Positions 10,025 through 20,765 of a DNA stretch of 64,000 nucleotides are shown piece after piece. The position numbers were made by a program, and so were the translations under genes. Under the pieces are notes generated by a model. That model did not search any database, was not told where the DNA came from, and saw only the letters and a list, made by a program, of their open reading frames with translations. Within the stretch, counting starts at the first letter, position 1. Each line of letters opens with the position of its first letter. The stretch spans positions 22,262,847-22,326,846 of the forward strand of contig CM057230.1 of NCBI GenBank assembly GCA_029891385.1. Direction: 5' to 3'. Source of the DNA: Erythroxylum novogranatense (taxonomy: Eukaryota; Streptophyta; Magnoliopsida; Malpighiales; Erythroxylaceae).

Positions 10025-11425
10025 CACTACAAGAAAAATAGAGTTTAGCAATAGAATTTACCGACGAAATTTATACATATTCTGTCGGTAAACTTATTTA
10101 GCGATGGAATTTATTCACGGAAAAAGGTGTCGGAAATATGGTCGTTACTAAATTTAACGACGGAAATTTTTCGTTGGTAAATTTACCGACGGTAAAAATT
10201 TTCGTATGTAAATTTACCGATGGGTTTTTTGTTCAGTCAATAAATTCTTCTGTCATAAAATTACCAACGGATTTTGTAATTTCGTCGGTAAAATCCAATA
10301 TATTTACCAATGAATTTTTTTCGCTTCAGAATTTCTTTTAAAACTATTTTTAAAATTTACCGCAAATTGTTTAGTTTCTCTAGAAGCCACCATGGAAAGA
10401 ACTTCATTATTTCAAGTAAAAGAATTAAAATATTAAAATTCATACTAAAACAGAACTGAAAATAAAAAACTGAAATCATTTTTTTAAATAACAAACATTT
10501 CATCAAACACCTTAGATGCATCAGAAATTTATTTTAACATCACAACTAAAATCATGTCTTGTCCCTTCTATCACTAACATTTATACCTTAAAGTTGTTTT
10601 CCAATAATAAAATACACAAATAAATGAAAGTAATAAACACCCAAATTAACTTTCATCTAATATATGAAAAAACACATGACAGTAGTTGCAAAAATACCTC
10701 TACCGAAGGACACGATAACAATAGTCGGAGAAGACAGAATCGTCGAGCAGAAAAGGAGTCCACAACAGAGAAATGGGCTCTAAGAAAACCGAAGAGAAGA
10801 TGTAGGAAGAAGGAAGAAGGAAGAAGGAGAAAGGAAAAGAAGATAGAAGTGAGATGGAGATGTCGGGTGAGTTTATATTTAAAAAAAATTACCGACGAAA
10901 ATTTTAGTAGGTAAATTCAAAAAAAAAATATCACCAATAATTCTCGCTTTTTTACCGACGGAAAGAAAATTTCCGTCGCTAAATTCATTTACCAACGGAA
11001 TTTACATACGGAATTTTCCGTAGGTAAACTCAAAAAAAAAATCCGCCAAAAATTCCCTCCATTTTTAGCGACGGAACATATACCGTCGCTAATTTTGCCG
11101 CGACAAATTCCCTCCAAATTTAGCGATGGGTATTAGTACCGTCGCTAAATTACTCAATTGTAGAGACGGAAATATGCTTTCCGTCACTAATTTCCAACGG
11201 TAAATTTATCGTCGAAAATTTATTACCGATGGCTATATTATTCCGTCGCTAATGTTCGTTGCAAATTTTATTGGGATAAATTCCCTCCAAATTTAGCAAC
11301 GAATATTAGTATCGTCGCTAAATCACTCAATTTTAGCGACGGAAAGCATATTTCCGTCGCTAATTGCCGACGAATATTTTTTCGTTGCTAAGTTTCCGTC
11401 GCTAATCTACATTTTTCTTGTAGTG
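10025..11425. mobile_element. non-autonomous CACTA (En/Spm) element with intact ends
   Basis: It begins CACTACAAGAAAAAT and ends TTTTTCTTGTAGTG, a 14-bp perfect terminal inverted repeat. The 3-bp target duplication AAT lies at 10022-10024 and 11426-11428. Both subterminal regions (about 10050-10340 and 10870-11400) are arrays of TTTACCGACGGAA/TTAGCGACGGAA motifs in both orientations, the expected transposase-binding repeats. The middle (about 10350-10860) has no recognisable transposase. At 1401 bp it depends on an autonomous partner. It landed in an old copia gag gene. Confidence 0.93.
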
Positions 11426-11557
11426 AATCAAATGAAGATATGGTTCAAGTTGTAGAGAAGGTCCTACAATCTCTCAACTCAAAATTTAATTTTGTGGTTG
11501 TAGATATTGGGAAAATCTAAAGATTTGAACAAAACATCCCTAGATGAGCTAAGTAGA
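11426..11557 (+). pseudogene. copia gag fragment 2 (between CACTA and LINE-B)
   Basis: Translation gives NQMK, then after a frameshift EDMVQVVEKVLQSLNSKFNF and, after another, ESKDLNKTSLDEL. These are consecutive conserved blocks of copia gag (KILRSL..KF..VV..IEESKDL..LS.DEL). It is cut off where the LINE-B 3' tail starts. Confidence 0.8.
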
Positions 11558-11750
11558 TCTTCTTCTTCTTCTTCTTCTTTTTGTATAAAGGGAAAGTACA
11601 CAGCATATTAAATGAGAAGGGGGAAACAGCGCCCGACAAATCCTCTAGAAGGAGAGGAAGGCACCCATGAGGTGTAACATCAAAAAAGGTGATACCAATG
11701 TCAGCTGGACCTACCCGGGTGGCGAGCCAGTCGGCACATCTATTGCTCTC

Positions 11751-12239
11751 TCAGTACACATGCAAATGAACAACAGACCAGTTCCTAGTGAGAAGCTCCA
11801 GGATACCCATGACGATCGGATTGCACGACTGAGAGCAGGACGTCACTGAAGATAGAAGCTGGTGCACTCCCAGTGAGTCCACTTCCAACGCGATCCGACG
11901 ATATCCCAACCGCCAGGCCATGGAGAGTCCTGTGTAGATAACCCAGAGCTCCGCTGACTGCGCAGTGCACCACCCTATAAATTGGAAGAATCCACCTAGC
12001 CAATTGCCTGCACTATCCCGGAGAAGTCCCCCTGTCGAGGCCATGAAATGGGTGCGATGACAAGCCCCATAGGTGTTCAGCTTCACCCACCCAGCTGGCG
12101 GACGACTCCACCCGATCTGGTGCTCCTGGCAAGGCCGGAAGCCGGTAGGGCCATCTGCGCCACTCAAGGCTGATAACTCGATCCGCAAAAGATGGAATAA
12201 TAAAGGCAAGTGAGATGGGCCGCACAAAATCAGAATCAA
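11751..12239 (-). pseudogene. LINE-B RNase H domain
   Basis: Translation gives WSRPPAGWVKLNTYGAC, then GGLLRDSAGNWLGGF, AELWVIYTGL and LEVDSLGVHQLL. This is the plant LINE RNase H layout (RVT_3 type), which would remove RNA from the cDNA hybrid. The first catalytic Asp of the family's NTDGA motif is Tyr here (NTYGA, 12066-12080). The Glu (AELW) and second Asp (EVDS) remain. The frame continues to TGA-free sequence until 11751, close to the element end. Confidence 0.82.
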
Positions 12240-13218
12240 AAATAGCCTTGTTCCTCCATGTCCAAAGGAACCAGCTGCTCAATCCAAAAATAAGCGCCCA
12301 GTCATAGCCCTGCACACGCCGATGCTTGAGGAGATTGGAATGTATCCAATCCTGAACGGGGAGAGCAAATGAATCCGAATGGACGATATCCGACTGGATG
12401 GAGGCCCACACTCGCCGGGCAAGTGGGCAATCCCGAACAACATGAAGGAAAGATTCGTCGTGGGAACAGTGGGGACAGGAACTGTCGGTGGTGAGCTGAC
12501 GATGCACCCTTTGTTGGTTACTTAGCAAGCGATCATTTGCTAGTAACCATAAAAAGGATCGCACCCGCTGGGGTCCCGACCACTGCCAGACGGCCCGCCA
12601 AACCCCGTGCGGCATGACAGACTCAAGTCCCGTAATAACAGAAAAGCAAAGGCCACCAGAATCGGCCATGGTGGTGGCACCCTGCACTAAACTGTCGGGG
12701 CCCAGAAGAGGGGAAGGAGGAAACAAACCAGCTATAGTACAATAGATTGAGGACGGGAGGAAATCCTGGATGTCCGGCAAATTCCACCGGCCAGTGGAGT
12801 CCACAAAGGTGCCGACGCGTAGGCTGAGATGAGAATTCAGGATGGGCTGAGTAGAATGGGATATGAGTAGGCCAGCTCCCGGGACCCAGGGGTCGAGCTA
12901 GAAGCTTGGCGTCGAACCATCCCCTATGCGCCATTGCATGCCTGTAGTCACAAGGTGCCATGTGGCCCTGATGCTCCTCCACACCATCGATCCCCCGGTG
13001 GAAGGTAGGGAGGAGGGAATGTGTCGTACATCAAAAGCATATTTAGCAGAGAGCACTTGGACCCAAAGGGCAGTAGGATTATTGATCAAAGCCCGGCCCA
13101 GTTTGGCCAGGAAGGCATCATTCATCTCTCTGATCCGTCGGAGGCCTAAGCCCCCCAGCTCCTTAGGCTTACAGACCTCCTCCCAGCTAACCAGATGTAA
13201 CTTACGTCGGTCTTGCAC
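12013..13218 (-). pseudogene. LINE-B post-RT region and zinc-binding domain
   Basis: From 13218 down, the frame gives KLHLVSWEEVCKPKELGGLG and a GDGS-type segment of the connector after RT. From 12804, in another frame, come FLWLLANDRLLSNQQR and CPHC...ESFLHVVRDC, the zf-RVT zinc-binding domain. The two frames overlap at 12623-12982, so at least one frameshift lies there. The region links RT to RNase H in ORF2. Confidence 0.8.
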
Positions 13219-13545
13219 CGAGCCCTATAAGAACTGGCGCATAGCTTGCTCTATAGCATCACACAGCCCCTGCGGTAGCCGGACAGTCTGCATCGTGTAA
13301 CTCGGTATAGCAGATAAAATCGATTTAACCAATGTGGCCCTTCCAGCGAAGGACAACATGGAAGGGGCCCAACCTGATAGACGATGATGGACCGAATCAA
13401 GGATATGCTGGTAGGTATGCTTACTTACCCTCTAACGAAGGAGGGGAACCCCCAGATACCGACCAAGATCGGAAGTACGGGAGAAACCGAGCGCTCGACT
13501 TAAGGCACGAGCAGTCGAAGGAGGGACATTCTTGGAGAAGAAACA

Positions 13546-14847
13546 TCATGATTTTGCACGACTCACTCGTTGACCCGATGTCGCGCAGAACAAGTCCAAA
13601 ATTTGGCGAAGGACGTGAACCTGATCGAGGGAGGACTCGGCGAAGAGGATGAGATCGTCAGAAAAGAATAAATGAGAGAGGGGGGGACCATGCCTACTCA
13701 ACCGGACTGGATGCCAATGACCGGAGGAAATCGCCTGATTGATCTGATGGCCAAGGCGCTCCAAGAACAACACAAAAATGTACGGGAAAAGAGGGTCGCC
13801 CTGCCGAATACCTCGAGCAGGCCGAAACTCCTCGCTCAGCCCGCCGTGCCAATTAACTTGAAAGGATACTGTTGTGATGCATTTCATGACAAGCGACAGG
13901 AGCGAAGCTGGGAGACCTATGTCGTGCAGAGTGTCGTGAATGAAGTCCCAATCAAGACGGTTGTACGCTTTTTCGAGGTCCACTTTGATGGCCATAAATC
14001 CCATTTCATGGAGTGGATCACTTCCTGGGTAATGATGATATTGTCAGAGATAAGCCGGCCAGGCACAAAACTACACTGGGTCAGATTGACAAGCGAATCG
14101 AGATACGGCTTGATGCGATTGGCGATAAGCTTGGATATGGCCTTGTAGAGCACGGTGCATAGAGCAATGGGACGGAATTGCGAGATGGAAGTAGGGGAGG
14201 GGACTTTCGGGAGGAGGACAATGATAGTGCGATTCATAGCCGACTCCCACACTTCATGCCTAAAAATCCTCTGAAGGAAATGGATCAAGGAGGGCCCGAC
14301 GGTGTCCCACTGGGATTGATATAAAAGAGCGGTGAAGCCGTCAAATCCCGGAGCTTTGTTAGGGGCCATAGAAAAAAATGCCTCCTTGACTTCATCCGGG
14401 CTTAGCGAGCGGGTAAGGTCCTCCACCATGTGCAGCGGGGAAGGAGGGAAAAGCCCAGAGATAGCTCCCGGAAAAGATGACCGGGCCTCAGGACGGTACA
14501 AATCCTCTAAATGGCGTCTCGCCATACCGCGGAGAGTCGCAGGGTCGATGATTTCCTAGCCATGGCCATCAGGAAGAGAAAGGACGCGGGACAGCCGACG
14601 ACGAGTACGAGTAAGAGCGTGGTAGTACCGAGTATTCCTATCACCCTGCCTGAGCCATTGGCTCCGGGACCGTTGGTGCCAGAAAAGCTCCTCCTGGTAC
14701 AGCACAGTCTCAAGTTCAAGTCGTAAGGAAGTCTCGAGCGCAAGGAGGGAGGGGGAATCGGAGTCCTCCATAGGTTGTTGAAGGCCCTCAAGCCGGGCCA
14801 TGAGACGTTTCTTCCGATGAAAAATATTACCGAACTCCGATATGTTC
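13546..14847 (-). pseudogene. LINE-B reverse transcriptase
   Basis: The minus-strand frame contains the pre-RT segment SEFGNIFHRKKRLMARLEG and QWLRQGDRNTRYYHA (14840-14640), then MAPNKAPGFDGFTALLYQ and PIALCTVLYKAISKLIANR. After a frameshift near 14010 follow KVDLEKAYNRLDWDF, GIRQGDPLFPYIF and the catalytic box FSDDLILFAES (about 13650). The box is FSDD where most plant LINEs have FADD; both Asp residues are kept. LTR-B interrupts the protein just before SEFGNIF. Confidence 0.88.
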
Positions 14848-17593
14848 CTGTAGTGCCCCCTCACCGTAGGGTACACATCTGGAAACCCGAAGGTCGCTCC
14901 GATACGTATCTCACGATAAAGGTGCACTACCAGAACATTTCCCTTAATAATCTACATGGCATTGCAATAATTTAAAACCATAACACGACACGATATCAGA
15001 AACCACTAAATTTTAAAATCATAATATCAATCACATACAGTCATCCAATAACAGAATAGACAAGTCTATCAGTCCCCTGAACAAAACCAAAAAGGAAACT
15101 GATATAAGCATCTATCCTAAGTCATCCTCAAAATCCAACCCAATGACCGACTGCAGTGCCATCGCTTTCCCGCCAAAGACGCCGCACGGTAGGAAAAGGC
15201 TATCTCCTGAGCTAGGGTCTACTCTATCGATCCTGAAAAATTAGATGCAATTTTGGGTGAGTTTATAACTCAATGAGAAACCATCATCGATGGTTCACTC
15301 AAATCATGCATTACATAATTGCAGACAAAGACGGCACAGTAATATTCGATTAACGAGATTATATAAAATTTCACAAGAGTCTATAATAGTTTACAGCATC
15401 AGTAACAATTTACAATAACATAAAACAGTTCACATCACAATTTATAGTAAATCATGGCATCACGCAGCTCGAAGAATCGCCACACCATTTGGCAATTCAA
15501 TCACCATGTATATAATGCATATGAGACTCTTTCCGCTTATTCAAGACAGCCCAAGTGCTCATCGGTGTTCAGATGGGACGCGTTAGGATTTCTCCTCGGG
15601 CTCGAGGTCCGATCAAGACTGATGTTCGAGCTCGATGCTCTTTTCAGTGATATTAGCACTTGGGTCACATGTCCATTATCTGATCATGCATTTATGCATG
15701 CAATGTAGTGTTCAGTAATTCAGTATTCAGTATTCTACAGTGTATGGCTATAAAAGCCCAGTATTGTGATTCTCAAGAATATACAAGAATTCACCGAAGA
15801 CAAGAATCCAATCCAAAGACAATAGAAATATGTCATTTGATCACGTACATTTCAAAGGATCATGCAATTTCACTGATCCAATACAAGAGAGGCATACCAT
15901 CCGATCATGTATATTTCAAGAATCATACATTTCACATTTGGCAAGTAAATTCACGTTGAGCAATTAAACAGTCAGGAATTTGAGAAACCAACTAGGTTAC
16001 TCACCAGAACTTCCTAGCTAACGCTCGAAGTTCCAAGAATGTCCGTGGAATGACGATCCAACGGCGCCTATAACAAGAAAATATAGTCCCATTACTAGAT
16101 GCTCAAATAAACAGTTCAGTAATGCATATATCTCAGTGAAATTATGTACAATGCATGCTCATGATTTTCCTCGACGCTAAAACCCAATTTTGAACTCTTA
16201 TATCCCATTCTAACACTTTGCTCAATAGATCGACAATAATTGATCCAATCCTATAATTCAGTTCAATTTTCCTCAATTCATAATCCCCATAGCAATTTCC
16301 TATCCATTAGGTCAAAACCTCTATTGAAAATCCCAATTAAAACTCCAATTGTCTCAATTCGACACTTAGGTCACACTATAAACCATAATTGACCTTAATC
16401 TCGATAAAGCAATACCAATTAAATTAAATTCTAACTCCCATTATTATCCTCAATTATAGACCTCTTTCTCTAGTCCGCCATGAATTAGGAATCACCTCAA
16501 TCGAAGGTCTATACCAAAAGTTTCGCCCAATAATCTAAAAAAATCAATCCAATCGAATGCCCCTACGCACGACCTTACTTCGGCCATGGCAAGACACGAA
16601 GTCGCTTCACCAAGGCAAGGCGCTCTTCTTCCGCTGTCATGACGTAAGCCAAAAGGCTCGTCATGACGCCAGATTCAAAGGCCCATGGCGAGGCACGCCA
16701 GACGTCGCGACGTGCGACCGCGCCACCTTCTTCTCCGATCGATTTCTGCCATTAATGTTATTTAAAACCTCCATTAACACTCTAACTACTCAATCCATCC
16801 CAATAAATGTCATAACTGCTAGAAACAACTACTAATAACAACAATAAAGCCTTAACAACTTACCAATCGCAGATCAAAGCCACAAATTACCATAAACCCT
16901 AAATCCTTCAAAATCAACGATTAATCCACTCCAAATCCTTCTCAACCTTCAACAATCACAATAAATCACTTAGCCTAGCACAATAAGAAGGAAACATAAG
17001 GAAGAATCGATGAAACTCACCAATGAGGAAGAAATCGAACCCACCGTGGAAGAAGAGAAGGAGAAAATGAAATGCCCAGTAACTTTCCCAAATCTCAACT
17101 TAGTTATTTATGACAAAGGTCTCCAACTCGTCTAAATTTCAGTCTCTAAATTTCAATGGCTCAACATTTAAATTTCCGACAAGATAACCCTAATATTTCC
17201 TTAGCCATTGGACAATTCTTTCAAGATTATACAAATAATCATCATTACTCCAAAATTTTCGATCCGTATTTTCTCCCAATTTCCGAAAATTTCCTATAAA
17301 CCACTATCAATTACCAATCACTCTTAAACTATTCTAAATCCGTCATTCGAGCTCACTTACTCTTAATTTCTCAGTCAATTACAATCCAGTCAGTCCAGTC
17401 AGTTCACAATTCAATCAGTTCATACTTCCACTTAAAATGCCGAAAAATCATGAATGCATGTACCTATGAATAAATGCATATGCAAGAAACTTGTTCTTCT
17501 ATAATTAGAGGCCAAGAATATGCTCGGTCGGTGAATGCAAGAAACCTATCAAGTAACCTGAATTACTATAATACCCTTGCTAATGAAGAACGG
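14848..17593 (-). mobile_element. LTR-B: large solo LTR inserted in LINE-B ORF2
   Basis: Outside this block LINE-B reads ...RWAQN on the right and ISEFGNIF on the left, so the block is an insertion. It is flanked by ATGTTC (14842-14847 and 17594-17599), the probable target duplication. On the minus strand it ends in GGGGGCACTACA, an LTR-like end that matches LTR-A. No gag, pol, PBS or polypurine tract is present, so a solo LTR is the simplest reading. Inside are a donor-like GTGAGT (16004-15999), TTTTTCAG (acceptor at 15233) and a GC-rich GTCGCGACG patch near 16690-16720. The 5' terminus does not start with TG, so exact ends are uncertain. Confidence 0.72.
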
Positions 17594-17599
17594 ATGTTC

Positions 17600-18430
17600 T
17601 GAGCCCACCGGTGGAGCGTAGAGAAACGGAGAAGCTCTCCGCTAAAGTCCGAGGAGCCAGGATGCCAGTTATCAGCAACCACCTAGGGGAAAGATTCATG
17701 AGTGATCCACGCCGATTGAAAACGGAAAGGACGGCGCGGAAGGGTAGGATACACAGGAGCTAGGAACATAATAAGGAGGGGCCGATGATCCGACTTAAAG
17801 AAAGGCAGGTGTTGGACCATGGTGCTCGGATAAGTGGATAACCAAGCAGGAGAACCAAAACCACGATCTAACCGTTCACGGAGATGGCCCCGCTTCCACG
17901 TGAATCGCGGACCGGTAAAGCCCAAATCATGGAGGTGGCACAGAGTCATACAGTCCATAAAGAGAGTATTTATGCGGGATTGAGTACGCGACCTCCCTCT
18001 TTTATCCACACTTTCCAACATAGCATTAAAATCTCGCTTGAAGCTGTGTGATATATGAAGCAAGGGTCGCCAGATAGTGCCAAAGATATTTTTGTAAGGC
18101 AGGGTTGGGGCTCGCGTAAATAGCCGTAAAATCAAACACTTGTTGATCCCATTGCACGCGAGTATGAATAAATTGGCGGTGAGCTAATCGAACGCGGACG
18201 TCGATGTCTTCCTACCAAAGAAGCCATATCCTGCCCGAAAAGCCCGTAGCCTCGACCCGGAAGGAATTGTTAAAACCTAGAGAGCGAATAACGCGCCTAG
18301 CTCGTTCTCCACTAATACGAGGCTCAACGATGACCACAAGGCGAGGCTTGTGCAGGCGAACATAGTTCCGCAGGATGGGCTTGAAGGTCCGACCTCCAGC
18401 CCCTTGACAATTCTAGATGAAAATCATCAT
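17600..18430 (-). pseudogene. LINE-B endonuclease domain (start of ORF2)
   Basis: The likely start is the ATG at 18428-18430. It continues as NCQGAGG and the RLHKPRLVVIVEPRISG segment with the metal-binding Glu (VEPR). After two in-frame stops (about 18412 and 18215) come FTGPRFTWKRG and the C-terminal KSDHRPLLI motif (about 17780). The stop near 18412 replaces the Trp of the family's WNCQG motif, a G-to-A change. The domain runs into LTR-B at 17599. Confidence 0.82.
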
Positions 18431-18582
18431 AAACCCGAAGAGAGCAAAGGGGCTAATTTGACCCGGTCGGAACCAAGCCAGCTTGTCCAACGGCCTCAAG
18501 ACGAGGAATAGTCTCGGGGGCGGGAACTGTATCCTCTATTGTCGTATCTGGAGAGTCATGTCCATCCCCAACCCCCGGGAGC

Positions 18583-20219
18583 TCATGAATGGGATCGAGG
18601 GGTCGGGGGCACATCCTCTAGGAGAGGATGAGGCAGCGACGTATCCATGGAGCTAGGGGGATCGGTAGGGCCCTCGTTCGTCGCTTCATGGTACTGGTCC
18701 GCAGGGATGGGCGGGGGCAAGGCCGGGTCCGGGGAGACCAGGGCCGCGTGCGACTGTAAGGAAATCGCAATGTGTCCCGACGGAAGCGGAGTGGGGCTGA
18801 GTCCAGTAGGTCGAGGCTGCGGGAAAGAAGGGCCAGAAGGGGTTGGGCCGGGTGTGGAAGGAGCTAGGGTTGTAGGCAGTGGGGCTGGGCTCTTAGGGAC
18901 TGGGTGGGCCAAGGGAAGGTCCAGCTGGGAAGGAGGAGAGGGCTGGCCCATGTGGCCAGACAAGCCCATGGAGGAGGCGGGCCCAAGCAATGTTAAGGTC
19001 CTTATCTTTGTGAGTCCGAAGCGCCATGGAAAACGCGTGATCGACTTCTCGTCCCGAATGGACGAGGGGCCGATCGTCTGGCTGGCTGCTCCTCGCGACC
19101 GAGGCTGACCTAGGAGAGGTCGCATCGAGTCGACTGTTGGGGAACTGGTGGTTGGGGCGTCGCTTGACGCCTCGAGAGTGAGGGCCAAGAAATGCGAGCC
19201 GCGGGCGCCACCGGTCATCCCCTAGGTGGGACGTTCTGTCCGGGGCCCCGCAAGGGAGGGAGGAGGCCGTCGATTCGCTTGCATCCAGGGGCCAAAACCC
19301 GTGGAAGGAGGAGGATCAGGGGAGGGGTCACAGATGGAAGCCACAGAGGTTGGTGGGGGAGGAACGTCCGAAGACGGAGGCGGACCCATCAAAGGGTCGG
19401 GGCGCGAAGGGCAAGCGACGGTGGCGTGCCCTACCCTGCCACAATGATAGCATATCTGGGGAAGACCCTCGTACGCAACTTGAATGTGTTCCCCGTCCAG
19501 GTCGACCACCGATCGGAGAGGAGCACTCAGATCTATTGTGACCGCGACTCGCGCAAACCTACCACCGACAGCCTGTTGGGTTGTTTCATCGATCTTCACG
19601 GTCTTCCCAACTAGGTTACCCAGTGCGGTGAGGATGGAGGGGTGATAGCGGGCGATTGGGAGACTGAGGAATCAGACCCAAGCCACGACGTGGGTGACGC
19701 GGCCAGCGATGGACGAAAGGCCAGAGTCCAAGGTTGGACCGACAGAACATGTTCGGCGACAATCCAGGGCCCCTGCTCCAATGTCTGGATGTAGTCCCGT
19801 TCCTCGCGGAAATTGACCAGGTAAAAATCGTTCTCTAAATCCACTATTTTCAGGGGACCCGTCGGTCGCCACAAGGTAAGGAGCCGATCTCTGAGCAAGG
19901 TGAAACCCATTTTTCGTCCGAGTAGCTTCACGACGATCGTCTGGGCCCAGACCGTGTCCAACTTGGAGCGGAAGGTTGCTGACAAATCCAATCCCAAACC
20001 ATGAGGTCCTTGCACGAGGTTTATGTCGCCCTATTCCAGGTCGATGGGGGATTCGTCAGGCCAGGTAAAATTGAGAACTGAGTTTGCTGGATTAGCCCGT
20101 CCGGAAACGGCGGCACTGTAGCTTGTGGGAGGTTGAGGGGCGGAAGGTTCTATGGGAGGAGGGTCTTCTTCCCTCTCCCACACTCGGACTTTCTTGGCCG
20201 TGTGGGTAGAGGAGGACAT
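18583..20219 (-). pseudogene. LINE-B ORF1 (gag-like, DUF4283 plus CCHC knuckle)
   Basis: The ATG at 20217-20219 opens the frame. A DUF4283-type region follows (WAQTIVVKLLGRKMGF, then FREERDYIQTLEQGPW, about 19960-19760). A CCHC zinc knuckle CYHCGRVGHATVAC lies near 19415-19456, and the tail is long and rich in Pro and Ser. This is the standard RNA-binding ORF1 of plant L1 LINEs. It is broken by a stop at 20031-20033, a frameshift near 19720 and a stop at 19222-19224. Confidence 0.85.
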
Positions 20220-20379
20220 TGTTGGGGTGAAAGGGACAGTGGCCGGAGAGGCCCAAAGGACAGGAGCGGTGTTGTAATTGGGCGGAGTTACCGTAGCAAA
20301 TTGCGAGGAACTGAAGCAAAACGGTGCGAATTACTATAGCAAGTTGAGATTTTACTGTAGCAAAGTTGAGAGCATTTCA

Positions 20380-20765
20380 TTAGAACTCAATTACAACCAT
20401 CGTAATGTCAGCATAGATGAAAGAAAGGGTGAATAGCAGCAAGAAGGATGCAACAGTAGAGTAAGTCTTACTGGCAAAGTTATCTTTAAAGTCCAAAAAC
20501 AATTACATGCAGTCAAGTGAAAAAAAGACAATTTGTACATGAGAATGGACGTGGCTGTGGACAAGGTCATGTGCATGCATGGAGTCAAAGGAGAGGAAAA
20601 GATAAACAAGAATCTTCTAGTGAAAATCAACTTCAAAATTTTCAACATGGTCAAGGAAGAAAAGGAGTAGGAAGAAGAGGGGTTTTGGTAGAAATAATTC
20701 AAGAAAAATGATAGTCTTTGTTGACTATTATTCGTACGGCAAGCATGATCATTATTATTGACAGT
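20380..20765 (+). pseudogene. copia gag fragment 3 (right of LINE-B)
   Basis: The frame 20517-20711 gives a Gly/Arg/Gln-rich segment (NGRGCGQGHVHAWSQRRGK) typical of the region before the gag zinc knuckle. The next bases (20715-20765) resemble a decayed CxxCxxxGHxxxxC knuckle with Cys-to-Tyr changes and a stop. Position, strand and order fit the gag pieces at 9959 and 11426. Confidence 0.55.

Larger units (their letters stand above)
11558..20340 (-). mobile_element. LINE-B: nearly full-length L1-type LINE, split by LTR-B
   Basis: Read on the minus strand it has a short 5' UTR, ORF1 with a CCHC knuckle (20219 to 18583), ORF2 endonuclease (18430 to about 17600), then LTR-B. Past LTR-B come the RT (about 14850-13500), the zinc-binding domain (about 12900-12350) and RNase H (about 12120-11751). 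The 3' end is a run that reads (AAG)n on the element strand (11558-11581). All domains of a plant L1 LINE are present in the right order, but several stops and frameshifts inactivate it. It sits inside the copia gag gene; no clear target duplication was found. The 5' limit is approximate. Confidence 0.85.

Noticed and set aside
10138..10914. Small frames inside the CACTA element
   Set aside because: They run through the motif arrays and unique core without transposase motifs.
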